Shown in pieces: positions 1 to 12,714 of a stretch of 64,000 nucleotides of DNA. Origin of the DNA: Hofstenia miamia (taxonomy: Eukaryota; Xenacoelomorpha; Acoela); assembly GCA_004352715.1 (NCBI GenBank), contig SCFE01000079.1, positions 1,517,985 to 1,581,984 of the forward strand, read 5' to 3'. Numbering within the stretch: the first letter of the stretch is position 1; every line of letters starts with the position of its first letter. The position numbers and the translations under genes were made by a program. The notes beneath the pieces were generated by a model. The model was given only the letters and a program-made list of their open reading frames with translations. It was not told the DNA's origin and made no database searches.

Positions 1-20
1 TATATATATATATATATATA
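1..20. repeat. (TA)n microsatellite at the window edge
   Basis: The run begins before the window. Confidence 0.9.
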
Positions 21-1910
21 GCCTATACGCATTTGTAGGATTTTTTCATTTATAAATCACATTCAGTACAATAATGTTGGAATAATGAAAAAAATTCGAA
101 CTCGTTACACAAGTGGCGTTAGGAGATGCATACATTTAAAATTCGTTAAATATATTGAAATTGCTTTTAGGGTGTTTATTGATCCTGGTTTCAAAATGTA
201 AATATGCTTTTAATCCGTGATTATTCCAGTAAGAATTATTTTTAAATCAGATTGCCATGGACAAGGGTTGCATTGTATCAAACAGGTGTTTTAAAAAAGG
301 GGTAGAAAATATAATTAAAACACATTGAAAAAATAAACAATGTTTTTATACTTTTTTTAGGAAATTCTGCAAATAAGTAAAATGTTTTTTTGTTATGTGA
401 ACTGCTGTGTGTCTAAAAGCTGTCAAGCTTCTGTTTTCCATGGAATATTGTACCAAGATAAACTCAATTGTGGCCATGGATTTTCTTCTTGTACATAATT
501 CATACACTATGCCGGAACATACATTTCACAATTTCTAATAAAACTTAAGTCTCATTGTCTTCTATTTTGAAAGGAATTTTGGAAAAACTTAGAAAACAAA
601 AACGTTTTTCGATAACAAATCCTTTTTCTTAATTGAAAAAAACGTTTTAGCACCAAACTGCCATGTGCAGAAGCTTAGCATATTCCAAAATATTAATGCT
701 GCAAGCATTTTGTTTGTAATAATTCTTTTTCAGTAATGGCAGTCGAAAAATTAGGCATCACATTTGAAAAATTTTTTTGGGATATGTATTTTTCTGTACA
801 AAATTTTTACTCTCAAACAGCGATGGCAGTGTGAACTCTTCGGCACCAAGTTATCCCATTTGAAATGATTTCTACCTAAAAAATCGCATTAAGGAAAAAA
901 TCAAAAATAGAAATACATTTGTTAATATTGTATTATAATATAATTTATTAAAAATAATTTGGCAACCACTGATTTCCATTCCTTTCTTATATAAATATCT
1001 ATATAAATACAGTATATCATGTGTAATATTTATTGTGTAATGTTCAAGATTATCCATAGCTATTCTAAATAAGTATGACTTTTAAATTTTATCTTTTTAG
1101 AATAAACATTTTTATGTTGTTAAATTTTTGCCAAACGGGATAGCTAAGAAGATGAGTCTGAAAATTAACATGCCAAAATGCCACGTAACTACATAACCAC
1201 TTGTTTGCGACGTAGAAAATTTTCAAAACGCTAGCTATTTGCCATGTAACAAAATAACCAAATTGCCACCTATATTCTCATAGCAAAATAAACAAAATAC
1301 GCCGTAGTTGCCACGTATAAATATAAAATATATAGTACGCCAACAAAATTTAATAATTATCAATAGTGAAAAGTTTATCTTCCATAAATCAATGATATAT
1401 TATATTAGTTACAAATTAGCAGCAATACTAAAATATGCACTTGTCTCAATCACATACAAATGAAATCTTTATGGCGTAAAAGATTTCTATGAACAAGCCT
1501 AAAATAATTTAATGCATAATATAGCACTAATGCCGCGTTTGCATTGGCCAATCCATCACAATGCACTAAATTCAATTTTTATACATTCTGTAAATTAGTT
1601 TAAATAATAATTTATTTAATATTTAAAATTGGCCTCACTTTATTTGCATGGCAATGAATGAAGACGGGTTGATAGTTATTAAAGAAATGCACAGCACGTC
1701 TTGACTTTGCACTGAAAGATGTAATGAAAAACCAATTTTCAAAAATTGCCTAAAATATATTGTAAATAAAATAATCACAATTTTTTGACGAACCTGAATA
1801 TAGAACACGTTTCTGCAACTCAACATCTAAACAAAAACAAGTAATATATTATTAGCAGTTTTAACCATATAATTTAAAATGTATTAAAATTAATAAAACT
1901 GATCAGTATT
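21..1910. other. No gene recognised
   Basis: AT-rich. Short open frames only, none with a recognisable motif. The word TGCCACGTAA and relatives recur at 1180-1320 and again near 4980, perhaps part of an old dispersed repeat. Confidence 0.6.
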
Positions 1911-2121
1911 TCAAGAGAAACTTTCTTTTACTACATTTCTACCTAAATAAACTAAATTTTGATTAAAAACACACGTATAACAAGAATCATGTATGTTTAA
2001 TATGTAAAAATTGTTACATTAAAACCACAAAACCATAATATCTAATCACTTTTCACTAACAGTCTTGATTGCTAAATATAAAAATAAAAATGAATATAAA
2101 AATGCTTATACTTATATATAT

Positions 2122-2130
<9 letters not shown>
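1911..2130. repeat. Duplicated block A, copy 1
   Basis: About 220 bases that recur at 2375-2594 (offset 464) with no difference noticed. The block ends in a (TA)n run. Copy 2 starts immediately after a single n at 2374, itself at the end of a (TA)n run, so the duplication may be an assembly overlap rather than a biological repeat. Confidence 0.85.
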
Positions 2131-2152
<22 letters not shown>

Positions 2153-2155
2153 AAN

Positions 2156-2338
2156 GGGTAGGGCCCGTATTGGGCATGAACAAAGGCGTACATGTACGGG
2201 CTTCTCTAGTACGGGCACAGACCCGGTATACGGGCTCTAAATGGATTATGATTGCTTTTTGTTTGTTGAAGATGCTAATTTTAAAATCCATTTGTTTGAA
2301 TTACATTAAACCTAATAAGTAATAGGAATTTTCTATCT

Positions 2339-2340
<2 letters not shown>
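2156..2340. repeat. TACGGGC-rich block, copy 1
   Basis: Matches 3363-3547 (offset 1207) with a few differences at the left end. The first 80 bases carry the motif TACGGGC three times directly and once inverted, which looks like the subterminal region of an inverted-repeat DNA element. Copy 1 is bounded by a single n (2155) and a (TA)n run. The other copy lies inside the hAT element at 3219-4756. Confidence 0.75.
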
Positions 2341-2373
<33 letters not shown>

Positions 2374-2374
2374 N

Positions 2375-2574
2375 TCAAGAGAAACTTTCTTTTACTACAT
2401 TTCTACCTAAATAAACTAAATTTTGATTAAAAACACACGTATAACAAGAATCATGTATGTTTAATATGTAAAAATTGTTACATTAAAACCACAAAACCAT
2501 AATATCTAATCACTTTTCACTAACAGTCTTGATTGCTAAATATAAAAATAAAAATGAATATAAAAATGCTTATA

Positions 2575-2594
<20 letters not shown>
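2375..2594. repeat. Duplicated block A, copy 2
   Basis: Second copy of the block at 1911-2130. It lies between the n at 2374 and a (TA)n run starting near 2577. Confidence 0.85.
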
Positions 2595-2615
<21 letters not shown>

Positions 2616-2619
<4 letters not shown>

Positions 2620-3210
2620 TTAGAAGCAAATACTTGATGATATTTGTTTTTGCATTCATTTAATTTAAATTAAGAACCTTGTTTTGGACGTATTTTAGCC
2701 AATTTCAAATTGCAGACTCTGGGCAAGATCGGGAAATAACGTTGAAAATTTGTCGAATACGTGACTAATGACTTTGTGCATGGCATGCCTCAATTGGATA
2801 TTCTTACACATGAAAATGTTATGGGGTCAAAACTATAAATAACATAAACGCTAGACATGAAAAGAATATAAACCGTTTTCAAAAGTTCAACATTTTTAAA
2901 GAAAAATAGTTAATATTTTAACTATTCTGCAGCCACTGCAATATGTTTCAATTGAAATTTTCAATATCGCATTAAAGAATGTCCATACATCACGATTTAC
3001 AAATTTCCAAATAGGTTTTAAATTTGAAAAACGGGTTATCCTTTTAAGTGGACGCCATGCGGTTTAAATTTTAATTAATACAAACATCTAAAACAAAGTT
3101 ATGTGATTTATTAGGACGTGAAAAATAATATTAATAAGAAATCTGCTTAGACATTTGTAGGAAACTTACGAAAACTACCAGCATAATGTAAATGATATCC
3201 ATGCATGTAT
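2616..3210. other. No gene recognised
   Basis: AT-rich single-copy-looking sequence between a (TA)n run and the hAT element. Confidence 0.6.
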
Positions 3211-3218
3211 GTAATAGC

Positions 3219-4756
3219 CAGTGGCGTACAACACGGGGAGGCCAGGGGGCCGAATGAATTTTGATTTTCATACCAATTAACTCTGAATAAATTATGTTCA
3301 TTTAATATATCCGAGGTCTTTGAAGGAATTTACTGATTGAATTTGTTCATCCTTATAACCTAGGGTAAGGTCCGTATTGGACATGAACAAAGGCGTACAT
3401 GTACGGGCTTCTCTAGTACGGGCACAGACCCGGTATACGGGCTCTAAATGGATTATGATTGCTTTTTGTTTGTTGAAGATGCTAATTTTAAAATCCATTT
3501 GTTTGAATTACATTAAACCTATTAAGTAATAGGAATTTTCTATCTATCGATTTCTGAATATGTATTTCATGAAACACTAAACTTCATGTAGATTTCCAGC
3601 AGAAATTACAAAGTGGCACATAAAATATTACACTAAGCCCTCAATACCATTGACCTCTTTTGATACTGTGTTGATAAAATTATCGTACTTAGTACATTAT
3701 TTTTTAACTTAGACTCGTAAGTTGTGAACTTCAGAAGACGTTCCATATTGTTTAAATTGAATTAATCTAAGATACCCATTTTGAAAGGTCTTACAAACAG
3801 GGTGGTATCCTCATGTGATCAACCAGGACTTCGTTTCCAGTAAAAGATTAAATCAGTAGACCAATAACGTGGCCTTGGGAAGACTTGTCCCCCTTTCCTC
3901 TCGACACAAAACAGATATGAATTGTTCAAATTAAATGTAACAAAATACACCATAACGACAGATACACATGGGAAATATAATATTTCTACAGTAAATCCCT
4001 CCAAGATAACTTCCAAGGTAAGTTTTCCCACTGCTCTAAAGAATTCATCAATTCTTATTAATTAAATCTCTGTCTTGATTTTTTTCTTAAAGCTTCAATG
4101 ACTGGGGTTTAAACTGATGATAAACACTTTCTTTAAAAATGTCCCATAAGTAATAGTCAATATGTACAAATCTAGAGAACCTGGAGTAAAAGGTATCCAA
4201 ATCCACGCCAAATAACACGATCTTCATGGAAATTATTTGAAAACAATTAAGAATATTGGAGGTGGCAACATCATCATTTTGGAAAGTTGTTCTTGATATC
4301 ATTTTATTTGGTCGAAGTTGTTGTATGATGTGTAATCAAGCTGGGGCTCCATTTGGTTTTTGTTTGCTGAACTGTGTCAGTTGCTCATATCGAAATTCTC
4401 ATGCAGCTATGGCGAAAAGCATCCATCCGCAAAGCAGAGATCCAATCAATAAATATTGATGAAGATTACCTTCCATTGTNTTTTACAGATTTCTATATAA
4501 TGGAGTGTTAAATTTCTATATGACATAAGCAAGAAATTCCATTACCAACTGATGCTCGTTCTTTATGCGATTCTTTTTTAATCATGTTAATGTTAGCAAA
4601 ATTTTACTCATATGGCGTTAAACTTTCATTTCCTAGGGATTTGCAGGGATTTATACTATATATATATATATATATGAATTTTTAACTGGGCCCACCTCAG
4701 ATAATTTGGCACCCTTTTGGTGCCTGCCTAAATTCAATATTGCTGGTACGCCACTG
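3219..4756. mobile_element. Non-autonomous hAT-type DNA transposon
   Basis: The ends are CAGTGGCGTAC in inverted orientation (left 3219-3229; right end complement at 4746-4756). They are flanked by a perfect 8-bp target duplication GTAATAGC at 3211-3218 and 4757-4764. An 8-bp duplication and CAGTGGCGT ends are the hallmarks of the hAT superfamily. The G-rich stretch just inside the left end (about 3235-3252) and the GGGCCC-like stretch near 4686 are also typical of such ends. I see no hAT transposase or BED zinc finger in the 1538 bases, so it would need an enzyme from elsewhere. The interior includes a TACGGGC block (3363-3547), a single n at 4480 and a (TA)n tract near 4659. Confidence 0.75.
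3363..3547. repeat. TACGGGC-rich block, copy 2
   Basis: Lies inside the hAT element. Nearly identical to 2156-2340. The motif TACGGGC recurs at short spacing, ending in TATACGGGCTCTA, which also begins the repeat at 63804. Confidence 0.75.
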
Positions 4757-4764
4757 GTAATAGC

Positions 4765-5599
4765 TATATTGTAATGCACGTAAATGGAACGAGCAAAACA
4801 AAGCTCACAACACTGATTGAATACTGATTTGAAAATAGTTCTCTTATGTAAACAAACCTTTAAGCAACACATGTTGGTAGTTCCTTTTGATGATAGAGTT
4901 GGTGGCATTTTCGTAAAAATGGTAACCAGTTTGCACGTAATTTAAGTAATGACTTAACGAATTCAAATTACGTTCTAATGCCACGTAAATTACCTGACTT
5001 TGCCACCAAAAAACGTAAAATAACGAAAATGCCACATGGCTTTGCTATCGGGGATACTAATAGGGAAATTGATTATTGCCACGATTTTGGTAAATTTAAA
5101 TCTTTGTCTTTTTTAACAGGAGTTTTATGAGTGCATTTGCTATTATTGTAATTAATAAGAAGCTTTATATGTGGAATTACAAAATAGCGCAAAATTTTTT
5201 TAAAAAATTTGTATTTAAGTCATCAGTATCAGGACAGTTCTTTAATCTGTTGGCGTCGTTGATTTTATTTGTAATGATTTCTTTATCCAGGTCATGCATG
5301 CCCTATTCACTAAGTGACCGATATTTTAGATTATATTGGCTGGCAGCAATGTTAGTACTGTATACAGGTCTTTATAAAAATAAGTAAATATATTAATGAT
5401 ATTGTTTTGGTCTGAGGATATTTCGCATTGGTCGATTTAAACTTCATCTATTCTTAGGCTTTTCATGTAGTAATTAAGGAAGGGGTTTGATTTTTTTGGT
5501 TACTCTCATCAATTTCATACTCAATCTCCTGGGAATATTCCAGCTGGTCTTTTGCGTTTTTCTGCATGGATGCTGTTTATAGAGTTCTAATATGCTTCT
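4765..5599. other. Mostly featureless; possible small inverted repeat
   Basis: GTGGCATTTTCGTA near 4903 and its complement near 5020-5035 suggest an old inverted-repeat element of about 130 bases. An 86-codon frame at 5127-5387 starts with ATG and contains a hydrophobic stretch but has no family resemblance I can support. Confidence 0.4.
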
Positions 5600-6110
5600 T
5601 TTATCTCATTACAGTTATAAATGTCCTCATTTAAGAAAAAGATGATTTTCATAAAGCCTTAGCCTAAAAAGTGATTACTTTCAATTTCTTTTTTTGCTTT
5701 TTACATAAATAATTTTTTATGCATGATTTCATATAAAACCACTTGGATTGAATGTTCTCAAGGTTACTACCATTCAATGAGGACTTGATCACATCAGCAA
5801 GCTCATCACTACTATTTTCCATAGCAGATGTTTGCATCCCCCAGACTCTGGTGCTGTAGTCCGTTTTGCCTTTAAAAGATGTGAAGAGGGGCCTATGATC
5901 TGATACTTTTATATGGATTACTTGGAAATATTAATATTTAGACTACTTGAGATGAAACAGTTGTTGATTCTTGAAGAGTACGTATCTATAGAATTATAAT
6001 ATGTATGCTTAAAGTTACTTACTGCAAATGCAGTGTTGATGAGTTTGCGTTCTCTTAAAATATAACAGGAGAGAAAATTTTTCTGATTGGTTGTTATGTT
6101 ATCATTTGAT
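5600..6110 (-). pseudogene. LINE endonuclease relic
   Basis: Read on the minus strand, the stretch from about 6075 to 5870 gives SRINNCFISSSL followed by SDHRPLFTSFKG. This is the C-terminal end of an apurinic-like endonuclease domain of a non-LTR retrotransposon; SDH contains the catalytic histidine. Towards lower coordinates a lysine-rich linker follows, as in LINE proteins before the reverse transcriptase. Stops and frame changes interrupt it and no reverse transcriptase follows. It lies just 3' of the next LINE relic on the same strand but is a different fragment. The family cannot be assigned safely. Confidence 0.5.
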
Positions 6111-8042
6111 TTAGATCCATAGTCATCTTTATTGTGCCAGTATCAATAATAATAAATATATTCTTATAATGTGCAAAACTCTTGACTGAAGCCAACTCCA
6201 ATGCATTAAATCACAACTAAAAATCACAAAATATGTTTGTTGAAATAGCCACTCTTTTAGATCTAACTTAAACACATTAATAATAGATGCAGTTTTCAGA
6301 AAATGTGGCGGCATAGACCAAACATTCAGCCCAGCAATGGCGAATGCCCGATCAAAGATTTTTAGTGATGTTTTGGCACCAAATATTCCCTGATGATAGA
6401 TGATCTTTCTTAACTTGTGGAAGTTGAACAATGGAATAAGTCTAATAGATAACTAAGGGCCAAACTATTTAAAGCTTTTTGTGATAGAAGAGAAATTTTT
6501 TGCAAAATATGTTGTTCTACAGTTAAACAATTATGTGTAATAAAGGCTGGAGTGATATGATCCTTGTATCCAATTTTGAGGACGAATCTTGCAGCATAAC
6601 TTAGGACCTTCTGAAGTTTTGATAATAAATATTCAGGAATTGTGTGGTATAAAACATTACAATGATTGATTTGAACAGTAATCATACCATTGACCAGTAT
6701 TTTTGACGCTTCAACAATTAAATATTTTCGTTACTACCATAAATTTCTAGATGTATATTACATGATCTTACAACTGACGTAACTTGATCAACAATGCAAC
6801 GTGACTTATTAAAAATATTACCAAGATTTCAAACCGACTTCTTTGAAAATAGAACTTCATCACCAATGTTTAGCTGAACAATATCATTTTTACCATATTT
6901 TCTCAATTGCTTGCGGGTTCCTATAGGCAAACTGGTAAGGTAGGCATAAGTTGTACTTATCCAGATAATAACTGAATTTATCAGCAATGGCTGACTCAAT
7001 GATTTTGGAAAGAAAATGGATATTGACAACAGGTTGAAAATGACTGAATATACAAGAATCAAGATAATCCCTTTTTAGAACATGGCTTTATGATTACTTG
7101 TTTTAAAGATATTGGAAACTCTCCTGAGGTAAGTGATTCATTTACAATGTGTGCGGTCAATGGAAATGCTTCTTGAAAAACATTGTGGGAATTGGATCAA
7201 GACTGCAATAAGTTTCTTTACACCTCATAATGATAGATCTAACTTCCTGTTTAGTGAGAGGCATGAACTCATCCAGTAAACAACTAGTTCAGGGTTCCTT
7301 TTTGCATAGGTGATATAGAAACTTCAGCTGAAAACAAGGCATCCTCAAAATTAATTCTAAAGGTAATTTTATCATAAAAAATCCATTAAACGTGAGGATA
7401 AATCTTCACCTAATGAAACACACAGATATCCATTTTTTAGAATCTCCTTCAAGTTTAGATAATTCAGTAAATAGTCTATTCTAATTACCAGCTGCAGCCA
7501 TGATTCTTGATTGAAAGTATGTTTTTTCTTTAACAACAGCCATTGATTTAACAGCATACCATAGCCTAATATAAACCAGCTTATCTTCAGGAAGACGCGT
7601 CTTCAAATATCGCATTTCAGATTTTCTCCACATTAAATTCATAAATTTTATCTCAAAATCAAATCATGGACATGATTTGCGATTTGGAAAACAATTCGAT
7701 TTCAGAGGAACATGTAAATCAATAAGCCTTTGACATTCATCTGAGTAATCCTGAACTATTAAGTCAAGACTAAGTGAACTGTGCTCTAGGGCATCCATTT
7801 AAATGCTTCATTAGAAGGCAGTTGGGACGATTTTCTTCACCATGCAGAACTGAATAATATTATTTCAAGATACTGGTTTGACAAAGTCCAACCAACATTG
7901 AATAGGAAAATGGTCTGAAACATCTAATATGTGGTTGAGTGAATTTGCCAAGGTAACAATTGTATCATCTGTTCTAGTGATCACAAAATCTAATGTATGA
8001 AGAGCAGTGTGTGTTGGTTCACAACTGTATTGCATCAGATAA

Positions 8043-9529
8043 GGGAAGTGATCCAAATTCAATACGTTAACAACTGAAAATCGAACTGTAAACAACATCG
8101 TCAACAAATGGCGTTTTACGTTAACATAACCGTAAAGCAATTGCCAAACTTGCACTCGGAATAAATACGCGAATAAATGTTAATGGTAAAGTTTACGTTA
8201 AATGCCTGTTTTTTACGCAAAGGTTTACAGTATATTTAACGGTTATTATGACGTCACGTTGCAGCTGAATACTACAAATAGCTTTGCGACTCATTTCAAT
8301 TCTTCAAATTCCTTCAAACATACATATGCATATAAATTTATGCAGACATTTATTGATCTATTTAATTAATCCATTGCATTTATATTTCTGAGAAATATAG
8401 TCTCTAATGCGATTATATAGTCATGAATAAAAATTCGATATACCTAAGCCTACTGTCTTAAGTACCCATTTAAATGGATATATATATATATNNNNNNNNN
8501 NNNNNNNNNNNNNNNNNNNNNNNNNNNNNNNNNNNNNNNNNNNNNNNNNNNNNNNNNNNNNNNNNNNNNNNNNNNNNNNNNNNNNNNNNNNNNNNNNNNN
8601 NNNNNNNNNNNNNNNNNNNNNNNNNNNNNNNNNNNNNNNNNNNNNNNNNNNNNNNNNNNNNNNNNNNNNNNNNNNNNNNNNNNNNNNNNNNNNNNNNNNN
8701 NNNNNNNNNNNNNNNNNNNNNNNNNNNNNNNNNNNNNNNNNNNNNNNNNNNNNNNNNNNNNNNNNNNNNNNNNNNNNNNNNNNNNNNNNNNNNNNNNNNN
8801 NNNNNNNNNNNNNNNNNNNNNNNNNNNNNNNNNNNNNNNNNNNNNNNNNNNNNNNNNNNNNNNNNNNNNNNNNNNNNNNNNNNNNNNNNNNNNNNNNNNN
8901 NNNNNNNNNNNNNNNNNNNNNNNNNNNNNNNNNNNNNNNNNNNNNNNNNNNNNNNNNNNNNNNNNNNNNNNNNNNNNNNNNNNNNNNNNNNNNNNNNNNN
9001 NNNNNNNNNNNNNNNNNNNNNNNNNNNNATATTTTCTTGTAATATTTTCTTGTCACATTCTTGTTGATGAAATATGTTAGTCAAGTTTTGTAGTATTAGA
9101 TGGATTGAGATTAAGGTATGATATATAATGTCCATCTTTATTTGGAATAGGTTCAGGCATACGATTTCCAAAAGTATATAACACAATTATTATTGCAAAC
9201 GATTAATTAAATAGCTCAATAAATGTCTGCCTACGTTTATATGCATAGATTTGTTTGAAATATGCAGAATTGAAGTGCTTCGCAATAAAGCTATTTGTAG
9301 TATTCAGCTGCAACTTGACGTCATAATAACCGTTAAATATACTGTAAACCTTTGCGTAAAAAACAGGCATTTAACGTAAACTTCGCCGTTAACATTTATT
9401 CGCGTATTTATTCCGAGTGCAAGTTAGGCAATTGCTTTACGCTTATGTTAACGTAAAACGCCATTTGTTGACGGTGTTGTTTACAGTTCGATTTTCACTT
9501 GTTAACGTATTGAATTTGGATCACTTCCC
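8043..9529. mobile_element. PIF/Harbinger-like inverted-repeat element (gap inside)
   Basis: The element begins GGGAAGTGATCC and ends with its reverse complement. The inverted similarity continues about 340 bases inward on each side (about 8043-8385 and 9190-9529) with scattered mismatches. It is flanked by TAA at 8040-8042 and 9530-9532. A 3-bp TWA duplication and GGG-starting ends are characteristic of PIF/Harbinger. The insertion splits a LINE endonuclease domain, and the two LINE halves rejoin in sense when the element is removed, which independently confirms the boundaries. The arms carry many variants of the motif TTTACGTTAA. The centre is an N gap (8492-9028), so a transposase there cannot be excluded; the visible part has none. 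Confidence 0.7.
8492..9028. other. Assembly gap, 537 N
   Basis: Unsequenced stretch inside the Harbinger-like element, preceded by a (TA)n run. Open frames drawn through it are meaningless. Confidence 0.99.
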
Positions 9530-10209
9530 TAAATTGATCAAGCAGTTAGAACATTAGACAAGGTTCATAGTGTGAAAGGACATCCATATGTATGTTGAAA
9601 TTGCCTATATTAATAGTTGCTAAAGACGAAAGTATATGATATTTAAACAATCTTCAAATTCCTTAATGCATTCATACTTGCTGATGGCTATACCCATCAT
9701 ATTGAATTTGCACAAAATGCAAAACCTCAATTTTCTATCTTGTCCTGGAAAGAATAAGGTAATATTATATGGATGTGTATGCATATTTTAAAAAAGTGTA
9801 CTTGCACTATAAAAAGTGTTGATGTCTATAGACGTCATGCTGTATTTGGACCATAAGGCTATGAATTGATCATGACGTCCATGTCCGTCATGTAGAAATT
9901 AAGCACAAACTCATATTTAAGCTTATATAATTCCTTTCAAAACAAAGTAGAATACTCACAAATACATGTAGACATGACATGGTTTGCTATATTTTACTTT
10001 GATTAATATGGTAAATAGCTAAACATAATCAAACTTATTTATTTCCATTGAAAACAAAAAAGTAAATTAACAATAACAAGCAAATAAATCAAAATTGATT
10101 TCCAATGCCTTGGGTGACAGGCCAAACATAAATAAACTCATTTATTTCCTTTACAAAAAAAACTGTAAGCTAACATAAACGTGTAGTCATGGCAAAATTG
10201 ACTCTAATG

Positions 10210-11100
10210 GCCATGATAAGTTGCAAAGCATTGCGCCAGGCATAAAGCTGGTGTATTTTCTCCAACAGTTTCAAATGCTGCTGGTGTTTGCAGGACTATT
10301 CTGATTGGTTTTTTCTTACTAAAGTCCACAGATGCTAGTTGTTCTTTGAGAGTATCTCTAAATTTTAGGATTCATAGATTCATCTGTTTGAGAGTTGTTT
10401 AAAGAAAATATATGGATTCAAAACAGCAATATCAAGGAGATGAAAGAAGACCTTTTTGTACCATTTTATGGTCTTCCTGGGAGCATTGCAGTATTCAAAT
10501 AATTGATCAGAATGATCAATTCTGCCCATGTTCATGTTATAGTCATGAATGCACAAGGGCTTCAATTTAATGTTTCTACACTGTGAAGTGCAATTTACCA
10601 TTCTATGGTGATGCTTTGTGCTAAGCATGAGGACTTCCTTCTTGTCTTTCCACTTTGATACATGAGCAGGTCCTTTTCTCAGCCAGCAAGATTCTCCAAG
10701 TTTCAAATTATTCTTAGTGAGTTTTCCTAGAGTGGAGTAATTTGGAAAGTTATCCATGTAGAGGTTGTGGCCTTCATCAAGGTATGGCTGCATCAGTTTC
10801 AGTAAAATCTTTTGACAATGGCCTTCTCCTTCATTGTCCGCTGTCACTGTTGATTTCATTTCATGAACCAGGAAGTTCAAAATGAAGTCAGTTGGTTCAC
10901 TAAGTGCATAAAATTTGATGCAAAACTTGTGTTTTTTGCCTTTTATGTACTGTCAACAATTAAATCTTATGCACCAATCCATCATTCACTCATCAAGTTT
11001 CTGACTTGGATGATAGCTGCTGCAAATATTTTGTTTCAATGTATGATTGGTTTCACTTTTCTAAGAGAATCATCATTAACATCACTATCCAAGTGTTTTA
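10210..11100 (-). pseudogene. piggyBac-type transposase relic
   Basis: Minus-strand remains of a DDE transposase of the piggyBac family, which cuts and pastes at TTAA sites. N to C: KVKPIIHYL (about 11060), SQKLDE with the first catalytic Asp (about 11000), QYIKGKKHKF, then a continuous frame 10880-10380 with LYMDNFPNYSTL (second Asp), KWKDKKEVLMLST, MGRIDHSDQL (third acidic site) and KWYKKVFFHLLDIAVLNPY. A further stretch to about 10210 may be the C-terminal tail. Stops occur after LDE and before QYIK, there is a frame change near 10880, and the usual GTVR-type segment is shortened, so it is inactive. No TTAA-flanked terminal repeats were located. Confidence 0.82.
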
Positions 11101-11109
11101 GAATCATTT

Positions 11110-12470
11110 GATTTGGGCAATTTTCCATAAACTAAGATATTGACAACTTGAAATTATGTACTTAAATAGCTGTAAAACATGAAGTGTAAGATGTTGACAA
11201 AGGTTTTAACAAATTCTATAAGAAGATTATCATTAGATTGTCCAGAAATTGATAAAGAAGTTAACTCAGTTAGTACATCATTATATGTTATTTCAATAAT
11301 ATTGAATTGTGAATTCGGAAAAGTATTGAAGTCTTTATTGCTCGTTGAATATACTGAAACAAAGAATTCATTAAAAGTATTAGCAATGTCAGAGTTAGTG
11401 TTAACAATAACATCATTATAAATCATTGATGATGGTAATTTTTTCTTTGACAGAGATCTTAAAAGTTTAAAACAAAGATTAGTTGATGGACTATCAGTAA
11501 GCTTTTCAAGATAAAGGACTTCATTGTATTTTTTAGAAAAGTTTGCTTGAATCGGATACTTTCTTAATAATCTGCTAATTGTACGAAACTTGTTGATGCA
11601 ATGAATTGTGGGTGACGTAAAGTACTGAGGAAACATTTTTCGTTTTCTTCTTTTCTTTGGTATGAAACAACCATTTCATTATTAACATTATTAAATGAAA
11701 ATGAATGTTTATCATCAAAATTATTGTTAGAATATTTTTTAATGAATTCATTTGCATCCATTAACTATTCGAATTTTAAATCAGCAATAATAATAAAATG
11801 ATCAATAAAACTTTTTATTGCATTTATTTCTTCCGAAATAGATAAGTTGGTATTGTTACTGAATATCAAATTTAAGGTATTTCTACCAATATGTGTTGGA
11901 AAATTCACAAATTGATCGAAATTAAACGACGAAATATAATCAATGATATCAATATCATATTCATGTGGAGAATAAAATGAGTACCAATCCAGTGAAAATT
12001 TAAATCACAACAGTTTAATGTAGTTGAGTTTTTTTGAGATATGTTTCTTTTTGAGCAGAAAGATTTAAGCTGGTTGAACTCGAAATTTTCCCTTTCTAAT
12101 ACGTTGATAGAATCTGGCCGGTAAGTGCTTGTTTTAAGAGGAATATAAACGCAAATTAATAACATAGCAAAGTCATTTAAATCTATAATAGTTGATCAAG
12201 CGAAGTCAATATCGTTGTTGAATTTAACTTCGATACAAGCGTAAGAAATGTTCAGCTAAAATAATAACACCACCGTGTTCAACATGTTTCGATTTATCTG
12301 AACGCGCAACTGTAAGAAATTATGAAGACAACAATTTGAGTGTCAAATGAAGAATTAAACCATGTCTCAGTAATGCAAGCAATATTGCATTTAAGAAAAG
12401 TAATATAAATTGACGAATTTAAACGACGGGATATATTAAGTAAACTTTGTGCATTCATATAGAGAACTTA
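11110..12470 (-). pseudogene. LINE relic: endonuclease and start of the reverse-transcriptase linker
   Basis: On the minus strand the endonuclease begins near 12455 with NAQSLLN and CNIACITETWFNSS (about 12395-12350; ITETW carries a catalytic Glu). It continues as LICVYIP (12160), FEFNQLKSFCSK and LNCCDLNFHW (about 12000, degenerate GDFN box). Further on, 11636-11154 encodes the linker ahead of the reverse transcriptase, with LRSLSKKKLPSS and ANTFNEFFVSVYS. No palm domain follows: the sequence meets the piggyBac relic at about 11110. Several frameshifts are present. This copy differs in sequence from the CR1/L2 relic at 6-9.7 kb, so it is a separate family or lineage. A Tc1 element begins just upstream of its start. 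Confidence 0.75.
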
Positions 12471-12714
12471 GATAGAGTTAGCTATAGTTGGCTGCAAAAA
12501 AATGAGACTGAACACCTATTTTTTCACGCTTTGTGGAAACGTATTGAGAGGTTTTAGAGGAAAACTATAAAAATAAAAGACAACGAGAATTTTGTGAACT
12601 TTAAAATGGTCAAGCAAAAAAGTTAATTAATTAAACAGGTACTTCGTAATTATTTGAAAACACTTACCAAACAAATTGTTTTGCTTTGCAAAGTTTCTAC
12701 TTGATTTCTTCGGA

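Larger units (their letters stand above)
6125..9760 (-). pseudogene. CR1/L2-type LINE relic, split by a PIF/Harbinger-like element
   Basis: Minus-strand remains of a non-LTR retrotransposon polyprotein. In protein order: endonuclease motif GNFNIHMD (about 9610) and, across the insertion, CEPTHTALHTLDFVITR and SDHFPI (about 8030-7905); a linker with SLDPIPT (about 7190); the start of the reverse transcriptase (FLSKIIESAIADKFSYYLD, about 7000-6940); then the C-terminal thumb region PEYLLSKLQKVLSYAARFV and DHITPAF (6640-6530), and DRAFAIAGLNVW (about 6350). The palm with the YADD-type catalytic residues is missing between about 6870 and 6700, so the copy is internally deleted as well as frameshifted. 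SLDPIPT and the C-terminal motifs are typical of L2/CR1-related clades. The endonuclease is interrupted between 8042 and 9530. Confidence 0.8.

Noticed and set aside
4256-4459. Small coding frames inside the hAT element
   Set aside because: No transposase or other motif; consistent with chance.
10863-11111. Plus-strand 82-codon frame
   Set aside because: Opposite-strand shadow of the piggyBac relic, whose motifs read on minus.
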